Shown here piece by piece: positions 8,255 through 15,334 of a DNA stretch of 64,000 nt (position 1 is its first letter; each line of letters opens with the position of its first letter). Origin of the DNA: Arthrobacter sp. PGP41 (GTDB lineage: Bacteria; Actinomycetota; Actinomycetes; Actinomycetales; Micrococcaceae). The notes under the pieces are model-generated. The model saw nothing but the letters and a program-made list of their open reading frames with translations, did not search any database and was not told where the DNA came from. Location: positions 3,472,001 to 3,536,000 of the forward strand of contig NZ_CP026514.1 in assembly GCF_002953935.1 (NCBI RefSeq). Reading direction: 5' to 3'. The translations under genes and the position numbers were made by a program.

Positions 8255-9622
8255 ATGACCCTGCATGCCCCTGAATCCCCCGCAGCCACCGCAGCGACCG
8301 CCGCAGGCACTGACGCCACCCTGGACCGCGAGGAAACCATCTCCCGCGACGAGCTCGAGGCCCTCCAGCTCAGCCGGCTGCAGCACACCGTTGCCTACGC
8401 CTACGAGCGCGTGCCCCTGTACAAGCGCAAATTCGACGACGCCGGCATCCACCCCAGCGACCTCCGTGAACTGGAGGACCTGGGCAACTTCCCCTTCACC
8501 ACCAAGGACGACCTGCGCGAGGAATACCCGTTCGGCATGTTCGCGGTGCCGCAGCACGAAGTAGCCCGCGTCCACGCCAGCTCGGGCACCACGGGCCGGC
8601 CCACCGTCGTCGGCTACACCAAGCAGGACCTGGCGGACTGGGCAAAGCTGGTGGCCCGCAGCTTCCGCGCCTCCGGCATCCGCCCGGGCATGAAGGTCCA
8701 CAACGCCTACGGGTATGGCCTGTTCACCGGCGGCCTGGGCGCCCACGCCGGAGCCGAAGCCCTGGGCTGCACCGTCATCCCCATCTCCGGCGGCCAGACC
8801 GAACGCCAGATCCAGCTGATCCAGGACTTCAAGCCCGACGCCATCCTGGCCACGCCCACGTACCTGCTCACCATCGCCGACGCCATGGCCCACATGGGCA
8901 TCGACCCCGCCTCCACGTCGCTGAAGTATGCGGTGCTGGGCGCAGAGCCGTGGACCGAGGAGATGCGGCACGAGCTTGAGGTCACCATGAACCTCAAGGC
9001 CTGCGACATCTATGGGCTGTCCGAGGTGATGGGCCCGGGCGTGGCCGGCGAGGCGGTGGAGACACAGGACGGCAGCCACATCTGGGAGGACCACTTCCGC
9101 CCCGAAATCATCGACGCCTTCAACCCGGCGGTGGGCAAGGAAAACGTGCTGGGCGACGGCGAGCACGGCGAACTGGTGTTCACCTCGCTCACCAAGGAAG
9201 CCCTGCCCATCATCCGGTACCGCACCAAGGACCTCACCCGCCTGCTCCCCGGCACGGCCCGCCCCGCGCACCGCCGCATGGGGCGCATCACCGGCCGCAG
9301 CGACGACATGATCATCCTCCGCGGCGTGAACGTGTTCCCGTCACAGATCGAGGAAATCGCCCTCCGGATCCCCGAGCTCAGCCCGCACTTCCAGCTGGAG
9401 CTCACCCGCCCCGAGGGCCAGCGGATGGACCAGATGACGGTCCGCATCGAGCGCCGGGACAACGTCACCACTGAGCAGAGCACGACGGCGGCACGCACCT
9501 TGAGGGAACAGATCAAGATCCACGTGGGTTCTTCCTGCGCGGTTGACGTTGTGGAGCCGGGCTCGCTTGAGCGGTCCAACGGCAAGCTGCGCAGGATCTA
9601 CGACCTGCGCCCCAAGGGGTAA
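8255..9622 (+). CDS. paaK: Phenylacetate-CoA ligase
   Basis: A 455-residue adenylate-forming enzyme that activates phenylacetate with ATP and CoA, the entry step of the pathway. Visible signatures are HASSGTTGRPTVVGYT (the P-loop-like AMP motif), YGYGLFTGGLGAHAGAE, DIYGLSEVMGPGVAGE, RTKDLTRLLPG and the C-terminal GRSDDMIILRGVNVFPSQIE and NGKLRRIYDLRP. The N-terminal 25 residues are Ala/Thr-rich and longer than in Proteobacteria. It follows paaI by 6 nt and is followed by a strong hairpin. Confidence 0.97.
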   Translation: MTLHAPESPAATAATAAGTDATLDREETISRDELEALQLSRLQHTVAYAYERVPLYKRKFDDAGIHPSDLRELEDLGNFPFTTKDDLREEYPFGMFAVPQHEVARVHASSGTTGRPTVVGYTKQDLADWAKLVARSFRASGIRPGMKVHNAYGYGLFTGGLGAHAGAEALGCTVIPISGGQTERQIQLIQDFKPDAILATPTYLLTIADAMAHMGIDPASTSLKYAVLGAEPWTEEMRHELEVTMNLKACDIYGLSEVMGPGVAGEAVETQDGSHIWEDHFRPEIIDAFNPAVGKENVLGDGEHGELVFTSLTKEALPIIRYRTKDLTRLLPGTARPAHRRMGRITGRSDDMIILRGVNVFPSQIEEIALRIPELSPHFQLELTRPEGQRMDQMTVRIERRDNVTTEQSTTAARTLREQIKIHVGSSCAVDVVEPGSLERSNGKLRRIYDLRPKG

Positions 9623-9623
9623 C

Positions 9624-9654
9624 GGTCCGGCCCCACCGCAGGAGGGGCCGGACC
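9624..9654 (+). terminator. GC-rich hairpin after paaK
   Basis: Arms GGTCCGGCCCC (9624-9634) and GGGGCCGGACC (9644-9654) form a perfect 11-bp stem with a 9-nt loop, 2 nt after the paaK stop. There is no U-run, as is common for actinobacterial terminators. Confidence 0.65.
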
Positions 9655-9731
9655 GGGCCAGAAGGCGCAGGGTGGAGGCCGGGCTTCAGAAAACGCCACA
9701 GGGTCCAAGGACCCGCCGGTCATGGCCTGGT

Positions 9732-9753
9732 TTACCGAACGTTCATGAGAAAA
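9732..9753. promoter_or_regulatory. PaaR-like operator at paaR (degenerate right half)
   Basis: TTACCGAACGTTCATGAG matches the left half and centre of the paa palindrome, but the right arm is degraded. It ends 8 nt before the chosen paaR start, consistent with weak autoregulation. Confidence 0.6.
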
Positions 9754-9761
9754 TGGCCGGT

Positions 9762-10382
9762 ATGTCTGCAACTGATGCACCCACCAAGCGCGGCCGCCCG
9801 GGATACGACCAGCAGTCGGTGCTGCGCATCGCCGTCGACGTCTTTAACCGGCATGGCTACGATGCGACGTCCATGGGCATCCTTGCCGACAACCTGGGCA
9901 TATCGAAATCTGCCATTTACCATCACGTCCCCTCCAAGGGCGACCTCCTCAAGCTTGCATTGGACCACGCACTCGGCGGGCTCGAAGCCATCCTGGATGA
10001 ACCCCAGGCTGCGGCCGGCGCGGCAGACGCCCGCCTTGAGTTTGTGCTCCGGCGAACCGTGGCGGTGCTGGTGGACCGGCTGCCGTTCGTCACGCTGCTC
10101 CTGCGCCTGCGCGGCAACACCGAGATAGAGCGGGACGCCCTGGAACGCCGGCGCGCGTTCGACCACAAGGTTGCCGGGCTGATCTCCGCCGCCAGGGACG
10201 AAGGCTCCCTGCGCCAGGACATTGATCCGCGAACCGTGACCCGCCTGCTGTTCGGCATGATCAACTCCATCGTGGAATGGTACAAGCCCGGCGGCTCCCT
10301 CTCACCCGAGCGCCTGGCCGACGACGTCATCACCATGGCGTTCGACGGCCTGCACTCCACCAAGCCCCAGGAAAAATACTAA
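9762..10382 (+). CDS. paaR: TetR-family regulator, probable PaaR
   Basis: A 206-residue TetR protein. The N-terminal HTH spans about residues 15-60, including IAVDVFNRHGYDATSMGILADNL and ISKSAIYHHVPSKGDLL, and a ligand-binding C-terminal domain follows. In Corynebacterium and relatives the PaaR repressor is released by phenylacetyl-CoA. Here the gene lies directly after paaK, and a PaaR-like box overlaps its promoter region. The ATG at 9762 was chosen (an ATG at 9753 is an alternative). Identity as PaaR rests on context and the shared boxes. Confidence 0.88.
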   Translation: MSATDAPTKRGRPGYDQQSVLRIAVDVFNRHGYDATSMGILADNLGISKSAIYHHVPSKGDLLKLALDHALGGLEAILDEPQAAAGAADARLEFVLRRTVAVLVDRLPFVTLLLRLRGNTEIERDALERRRAFDHKVAGLISAARDEGSLRQDIDPRTVTRLLFGMINSIVEWYKPGGSLSPERLADDVITMAFDGLHSTKPQEKY

Positions 10383-10453
10383 GGGTGCTTGGTATCCCTG
10401 CCGTTTCCCGGCTACGGTTGAAGGACCAGCCAGGATCTGCAGGGAGGCCGCCC

Positions 10454-11572
10454 ATGAGCATCACCACCAGCCGGGCATTACGGCGTCCGGGCTGCCTGCG
10501 GACAGCATTTGGGACCGGCGTCCTCGCGGCCGCACTGGCACTCAGCGGCTGCACCGGTACGCCAAGTCCCCCGGCGCCCACCGACACCTCAACCGCCGGC
10601 CCCACCTCCCGCTCCACCTCCGCCGCCACGCCGGGGAGCACCTCCGCGGCTCCCGCCCCGGCCGCGGCGGGCGACATCCCGCAGCTCGTGGAGAACCTCG
10701 CACCGTCCGTGGTGACCATCTTCACCGAGGGCGGCCTGGGCAGCGGCGTTGTCTATTCCGAGGACGGCCTCATCCTCACGAACGAACACGTGGTCCGGGG
10801 CAACACCACGGTGGAAGTCGCCTTCGCCGACGGCCAGCGCGTGGAGGGAACGGTCAAGGCCACGGACCCCGTCACCGACCTCGCCCTGGTGCAGGCAAAC
10901 CGCACCGGCCTGCCCAAACCCGTCTACCAGGCCAACCTGCCGCGCGTTGGTGAGGGGGCCGTGGTGCTGGGCTCCCCCTTGGGCTTCGAGAACACCGCCA
11001 CGGCCGGAATCATCTCCGGGCTGCACCGCTCCATCCCCGGCTCCGCCTCCAACAGCCTGTCCCTCGTGGACCTGATCCAGACCGATGCCCCCATCAGCCC
11101 CGGCAACTCCGGCGGCGCCGTCATCAACATGCGCGGCGAAATCATCGGCATCAGCGAGGCCTACATCCCGCCGTCTGCGGGCGCCGTGGCCCTGGGATTC
11201 GCTATTCCTGCCGCCACGGCCGTGGAGGTGGCCGAGGAGCTGTTGGCGGACGGCACTGCCGAGCACGCCTACCTGGGCCTCACGCCCGGCGAACTTACGG
11301 CCCAGATTGCCGAGCAGCTGGGCATTGACGCCAGTACCGGCGTCGTGGTCCTCGCAGTGGACGACGGCGGTCCGGCGGGACGTGCGGGGATCCGGCCGGG
11401 CGACGTGCTGGAGTCGATGGAAGGAGTGGAACTGAATTCACCGGAGAAGCTCCTGGCGGAACTCCGCGGACGCAACCCCGGCGATACCGTAGGCTTCAAG
11501 GTCAAGCGGGGAGGTCAGAGCCTTGACGTCAAGGCGGACCTCATCGCCAGGCCCACAAGTAACACCCGATAG
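10454..11572 (+). CDS. HtrA/DegP-like S1C serine protease lipoprotein with PDZ domain
   Basis: A 372-residue exported trypsin-like protease. The N-terminus has a basic region, a hydrophobic stretch and the lipobox LSGC, so it is probably anchored outside the membrane. A Thr/Ser/Pro/Ala linker runs to about residue 75. The catalytic triad is visible as His112 (TNEHVV), Asp142 (VTDLALV) and Ser219 (SPGNSGGAV). The C-terminal 100 residues form a PDZ domain (AYLGLTPGEL, GPAGRAGIRPGDVLESMEG). It is likely involved in extracytoplasmic protein quality control. AGGGAGG lies 7 nt upstream of the ATG. Transcribed with the next small gene (12-nt gap). Confidence 0.93.
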   Translation: MSITTSRALRRPGCLRTAFGTGVLAAALALSGCTGTPSPPAPTDTSTAGPTSRSTSAATPGSTSAAPAPAAAGDIPQLVENLAPSVVTIFTEGGLGSGVVYSEDGLILTNEHVVRGNTTVEVAFADGQRVEGTVKATDPVTDLALVQANRTGLPKPVYQANLPRVGEGAVVLGSPLGFENTATAGIISGLHRSIPGSASNSLSLVDLIQTDAPISPGNSGGAVINMRGEIIGISEAYIPPSAGAVALGFAIPAATAVEVAEELLADGTAEHAYLGLTPGELTAQIAEQLGIDASTGVVVLAVDDGGPAGRAGIRPGDVLESMEGVELNSPEKLLAELRGRNPGDTVGFKVKRGGQSLDVKADLIARPTSNTR

Positions 11573-11584
11573 GAAGGTAAGAAC

Positions 11585-11890
11585 ATGAGCCACCCCAAGG
11601 ACGAAGCAGACGCCGGATACATCATTCCGGACCCCTCAAAGGTCCGCGAAGACCTCACCGGCGACGCCGGAGACGAAGCCAACGCCATCCGCTTCAGCGA
11701 AGAGCAGGCCCTGATCGAGGAACAGTCCCACGGCATCCGCCCGGACACCTACAGCGTCCCCTCCGGCGGCCCCACCATGTCGGAGGCCCGCGGCAACATG
11801 GACCTTTCGGATCAAAGCGAGAGCGGGCACGGCACCGGCCGCGAGGATGACAGCAGCGACGACGGCCTGCACGGCGGCGCCGAGTCCTGA
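11585..11890 (+). CDS. Conserved small hydrophilic protein
   Basis: A 101-residue acidic, soluble protein without membrane segments or a domain I recognise; the second half is rich in Gly, Ser and Asp and probably disordered. GAAGGTAAGAAC precedes the ATG. It follows the HtrA-like protease by 12 nt and ends just before a strong terminator, so the two form an operon. Whether it is a substrate or cofactor of the protease cannot be told from sequence. Confidence 0.6.
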   Translation: MSHPKDEADAGYIIPDPSKVREDLTGDAGDEANAIRFSEEQALIEEQSHGIRPDTYSVPSGGPTMSEARGNMDLSDQSESGHGTGREDDSSDDGLHGGAES

Positions 11891-11911
11891 CGCCAGACCT
11901 GCCGGAAACAA

Positions 11912-11952
11912 AGCAGGGACGCCCCGGAAACCCGGGGCGCCCCTGCTTTTGT
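11912..11952 (+). terminator. Rho-independent terminator
   Basis: GCAGGGACGCCCCGG and CCGGGGCGCCCCTGC flank AAAC and are followed by TTTTGT. A strong stem-loop with a short U-run, closing the HtrA-like operon. Confidence 0.9.
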
Positions 11953-11975
11953 ATTCGAGGGCATCCGCTGCGCCG

Positions 11976-12383
11976 TTACAGCTCGTACTCGGCCTGGACG
12001 CCCAGTTTCTCGTGGACGCAGAGGATGTTGTGCTCGGTGTCCATGAACCAGGCACACTTTTCCGAGTCGGTGGTGCAGATGTGGTTTTCCGTCTTCAGGT
12101 TCGGCAGGTCATAATCCTGGAACCTGACGCCCCTGGCCTCCATGTCCCGGACCGTCCCCTCGATGTCCGTCACCTCAAAGCTCAGGGCGGTGTGCTCGGA
12201 GTGCTTGCCGTCCGAAACCGGCAACAACTGCAGCATCGGGCCGCCGCTACTGCCGAGCAATTCGCTTCCATCGTCTGCCTTGCCGCGGAGCGGGAGCCCG
12301 AGCTTTTCGGTGTAGAACCTACGGGCGCGGGCGGGATCATCGACTGGCAGGACGGTTGTGGCTGTGTTCATTCTTAGGCTCAT
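11976..12383 (-). CDS. VOC (glyoxalase/bleomycin-resistance) family protein
   Basis: A 135-residue single VOC domain pair: TTVLPVDDPARARRFYTEKLGLPL at the N-terminus, HTALSFEVTDIEGTVRDMEARGV in the middle and AWFMDTEHNILCVHEK at the end. VOC proteins include metal-dependent dioxygenases, isomerases and resistance proteins; the substrate here is unknown. The ATG at 12383 was chosen because AGGAGG is 8 nt upstream, although an in-frame ATG at 12371 gives the usual N-terminus. It is followed on its 5' side by a complex repeat. Confidence 0.85.
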   Translation of the reverse strand: MSLRMNTATTVLPVDDPARARRFYTEKLGLPLRGKADDGSELLGSSGGPMLQLLPVSDGKHSEHTALSFEVTDIEGTVRDMEARGVRFQDYDLPNLKTENHICTTDSEKCAWFMDTEHNILCVHEKLGVQAEYEL

Positions 12384-12436
12384 AAGGGCCACCTCCTACG
12401 GGCAGAATTTTACGCTTCCGCCCGCCAAAAAGACCC

Positions 12437-12604
12437 GACGCTCTCTCACTTCCCGCAGGGAAAACCCACGCCCTCTCTCACTTAATGCGGTCTAAGCGCC
12501 AACGCTCTATCACCTGTCGCCGGCAGGTGATAGAGCGTCCGGGGAAAACCCGCGTTAAGTGAGAGAGCGTCCGGGGAAAACCCGCGTTAAGTGAGAGAGC
12601 GTCC
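12437..12604. repeat. Composite direct and inverted repeat (family B)
   Basis: This gap between the VOC gene and paaZ is filled by copies of the GTGAGAGAGCGT core. Inverted copies are ACGCTCTCTCACTT (12438), CTCTCTCACTTAA (12472) and ACGCTCTATCACCTG; their complements follow from 12512, then two direct AAGTGAGAGAGCGTCCGGGG-type units. The core is that of the repeat at 3706-3781, and the whole could fold into a long cruciform. Confidence 0.8.
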
Positions 12605-12615
12605 GCGGGGGCGGG

Positions 12616-14727
12616 CTACTTCTCCACGAGGGTGAGGACGTCGTAGGTGGCCACGATCTCGTCGTTCTGGTTCGTGAGCACGGCGTCCCACGCCACCTCG
12701 CCGTATTCGTCGGTTTCGCGGGGGGTGATCTTCTTGGCCGTGAGGGTCACCCGGATCGAATCGCCTGCGGCCACCGGAGTGATGAACCGCAGGCTTTCCA
12801 GCCCATAGTTGGCCAGGACCGGCCCCGGGGCAGGCTCCACAAAGAGCCCGGCCGCCCAGCTGAGCAGCAGGTACCCGTGGGCCACGATGCCCGGGAAGAA
12901 CGGGTTGGCTTCCGCGGCCTCCTGGTTGGTGTGGGCGTAGAACGTGTCGCCGGTGGAGTTGGCAAAAGCGGTGATGTCCTCCAGGGTGACCTTCCGCAGC
13001 TCCGAGCGGACGGCATCCCCGATCCGCAGCGTCTCCAGCGACTTCCGGAACGGGTGGGTCCCCTCGGTGTCCAAAGTGAAGTTGCGGTCCGCGCCGGTGT
13101 GCCACACGCCGGTGACGGCGGTGAGCATGTTCGGCGAGCCCTGGATGGCGGTGCGCTGCATGTGGTGCATCACCGAACGGATGCCGCCCAGTTCCTCGCC
13201 GCCGCCGGCGCGGCCCGGTCCGCCGTGGACCAGGTGCGGCACGGGCGAGCCGTGTCCGGTGGACGAACGGGCGTCCTCGCGGTTGAGCATCAGGACACGG
13301 CCGTGGTGCGCCGCGATTCCCGTGACAAGTCCGCGGGCCACGGAAGGATCGTTGGTGCAGACCGAGGCCACCAGGGAGCCGCCGCCGCGGGCGGCGAGGC
13401 GGACGGCGTCGGGAATGTCCTTGTACCCGATCACGGACGAAACGGGACCGAACGCCTCGAGTGAGTGCACTTCCTCGGCCTCGGGGTCCTGCCAGTTCAA
13501 GAGGACGGGCGCCATGAACGCCCCGCCGTCCACCACGCCGGTGGTTCCGTCGGCGGAGGTGACCGACGGCGAATCGAGCGTTCCGTACGCAAGCTCACCG
13601 CCGGCGTCGAGCATCGACTGGACGGCGGCGCGGACGTCCTGGAGCTGCTCCACTGAAGCGAGGGCACCCATGGTGACGCCGTCGGCCCGGGGATCGCCCA
13701 GGACAACGCGTTCGGAGATCCGCTTGCCGATGGCCGCTGAGACGGCGGCAACCAGCTCCTGCGGCACGATGGCGCGGCGGATGGCGGTGCACTTCTGCCC
13801 TGCCTTCGCCGTCATTTCCGTGACCACCGATTTTACGAAGGCATCGAATTCCGGCGTTCCTTCCACCGCGTCCGGGCCGAGGATGGCGGCGTTCAGGGAG
13901 TCCGTTTCGGAAGTGAAGCGGACCCCGCCCTGGACCACGTTGGGGTGGGCCTTCAGGGAAAGCGCGGTGGATGCGGAGCCGGTGAAGGCCACCAGGTCGC
14001 GGTAGTCCAGGACGTCCAGCAGCCCGCGGACGGAGCCGGAGATCAGCTGCAGGGAGCCCTTGGGCAGGATGTTCGATTCGACGATGGCCTTAACCACTGC
14101 GGCCGCCACGTAGCCGGTTGGAGTGGCGGGCTTGACGATGGTGGGGACGCCGGCGAGGAAGGCCGGGGCGAACTTTTCGAGCATGCCCCAGACCGGGAAG
14201 TTGAAGGCGTTGATCTGCACGGCGACACCGGGGATGCGGGTGTAGATGTGTTCGCCGGCGAAGGAGCCGTCCTTGGACAGGACCTCCATGGGTCCGTCCA
14301 CCACCACCTGCGAGTTAGGCAGCTCGCGCCGGCCCTTGGAACCGAACGTGAAGAGCACGCCGATGCCGCCGTCGATATCGATCATGGAGTCCACCTTGGT
14401 GGCGCCAGTCTGGGCCGAGAAGGTGTAGAAGTGCTCACGCCGGGCATTGAGGTACTGTGCGAGCTCCTTCAGTTTGAGGGCACGCTGGTGGAACGTGAAC
14501 CGGCCGAGCTCCTGCTGGCCCCTGGTGCGGCCGTAGTCCACGACCGCGGCCAGGTCCAGCCCTTCGGTGCTCACCTTGGCCAGGATCTCCCCCGTGCTCG
14601 CATCCCTGACGGGCGTCGCGGACCCGGCCGATCCGGCGTCGGGAGTCCACCAGGAATCCATGATGAAGCTGGGCACTGTCTCCACGGTGTCGACCGTGGC
14701 CTGGGGAGCTGTGGCAGTGGTGGTCAT
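12616..14727 (-). CDS. paaZ: Bifunctional oxepin-CoA hydrolase / 3-oxo-5,6-dehydrosuberyl-CoA semialdehyde dehydrogenase
   Basis: A 703-residue fusion that opens the oxepin-CoA ring and oxidises the resulting aldehyde in phenylacetate degradation. Residues about 20-540 are an aldehyde dehydrogenase domain (INAFNFPVWGMLEKFAPA, AFTGSASTALSLKAHP, GQKCTAIRRAIVP with the catalytic Cys). Residues about 560-700 are a MaoC-like hotdog hydratase (ITAFANSTGDTFYAHTNQEAA, NPFFPGIVAHGYLL). The start at 14727 has GGAAGGA upstream; the open frame extends further but without homology. A PaaR-like box lies 48 nt upstream, shared with the divergent thioesterase gene. Confidence 0.95.
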   Translation of the reverse strand: MTTTATAPQATVDTVETVPSFIMDSWWTPDAGSAGSATPVRDASTGEILAKVSTEGLDLAAVVDYGRTRGQQELGRFTFHQRALKLKELAQYLNARREHFYTFSAQTGATKVDSMIDIDGGIGVLFTFGSKGRRELPNSQVVVDGPMEVLSKDGSFAGEHIYTRIPGVAVQINAFNFPVWGMLEKFAPAFLAGVPTIVKPATPTGYVAAAVVKAIVESNILPKGSLQLISGSVRGLLDVLDYRDLVAFTGSASTALSLKAHPNVVQGGVRFTSETDSLNAAILGPDAVEGTPEFDAFVKSVVTEMTAKAGQKCTAIRRAIVPQELVAAVSAAIGKRISERVVLGDPRADGVTMGALASVEQLQDVRAAVQSMLDAGGELAYGTLDSPSVTSADGTTGVVDGGAFMAPVLLNWQDPEAEEVHSLEAFGPVSSVIGYKDIPDAVRLAARGGGSLVASVCTNDPSVARGLVTGIAAHHGRVLMLNREDARSSTGHGSPVPHLVHGGPGRAGGGEELGGIRSVMHHMQRTAIQGSPNMLTAVTGVWHTGADRNFTLDTEGTHPFRKSLETLRIGDAVRSELRKVTLEDITAFANSTGDTFYAHTNQEAAEANPFFPGIVAHGYLLLSWAAGLFVEPAPGPVLANYGLESLRFITPVAAGDSIRVTLTAKKITPRETDEYGEVAWDAVLTNQNDEIVATYDVLTLVEK

Positions 14728-14774
14728 CGTTGACGGGTCCTTCCAACATGGGGGCAGACAGAAGCGGCCAATGA

Positions 14775-14796
14775 TTACTGACCGTCCGTTCGGTAA
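14775..14796. promoter_or_regulatory. PaaR-like operator between paaZ and divergent thioesterase
   Basis: TTACTGACCG...CCGTTCGGTAA forms the same 22-bp palindrome seen at 7746 and 21569, placed in the 145-bp divergent gap so that one site can control both directions. Confidence 0.75.
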
Positions 14797-14872
14797 TATA
14801 TTCACCATACATGAAGTGCCGTGCTGCACACTAGAAGGCCAGGACTGAATTCGGCCACCCAAAGGAGAATGT

Positions 14873-15334
14873 ATGAGCGCCCCGTCACCCATGGATGCTG
14901 CCGAGAACCAGCCCCCTGCGCACGAGCAGTGGAAGATCACCCTCGGGGAGCTGGACGAGAAGATGGGCGTGAAGATCGTCGAGGAGTCGGTCCAGCGCGT
15001 GGTGGCCACCATGCCGGTGGAGGGCAACCGGCAGTCTTTCGGGCTGCTCCACGGCGGCGCGTCCCTGGCCGTGGGGGAAGCGGTGGGTTCCTGGGCGGCG
15101 GTGATACACGCGAGCACCCTGGGCAAGACGGCGGTGGGCGTGGACGTCTCGGCCACCCACCACCGCTCCGCGCGGGAAGGGCAGGTCACCATCACGGCCA
15201 CGCCCATCCACCTGGGCGGTACGCTCACCACCCACGAGGTGCTCATCACCAACGAGGCCGGCCAGCGGCTCTGCACCCTCCGCATCACCAATCTCCTGAT
15301 GCGGCGCCACAAGAAGCCCGCTGCCGAAGCCTAG
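14873..15334 (+). CDS. PaaI-family hotdog thioesterase
   Basis: A 153-residue single-hotdog thioesterase. The signature SFGLLHGGASLAVGEAVGSWAA has the HGG motif and a catalytic Glu, as in the EntH/YdiI/PaaI group, and VGVDVSATHHRSAREG follows. AAAGGAG precedes the ATG. It diverges from paaZ across a shared PaaR-like box, so it is probably part of the phenylacetate regulon as a second CoA-releasing enzyme alongside paaI. A menaquinone-pathway DHNA-CoA hydrolase (MenI) is an alternative, since this hotdog subgroup covers both and men genes are present elsewhere in the window. The stop overlaps the converging protease gene by 4 nt. Confidence 0.85.
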   Translation: MSAPSPMDAAENQPPAHEQWKITLGELDEKMGVKIVEESVQRVVATMPVEGNRQSFGLLHGGASLAVGEAVGSWAAVIHASTLGKTAVGVDVSATHHRSAREGQVTITATPIHLGGTLTTHEVLITNEAGQRLCTLRITNLLMRRHKKPAAEA

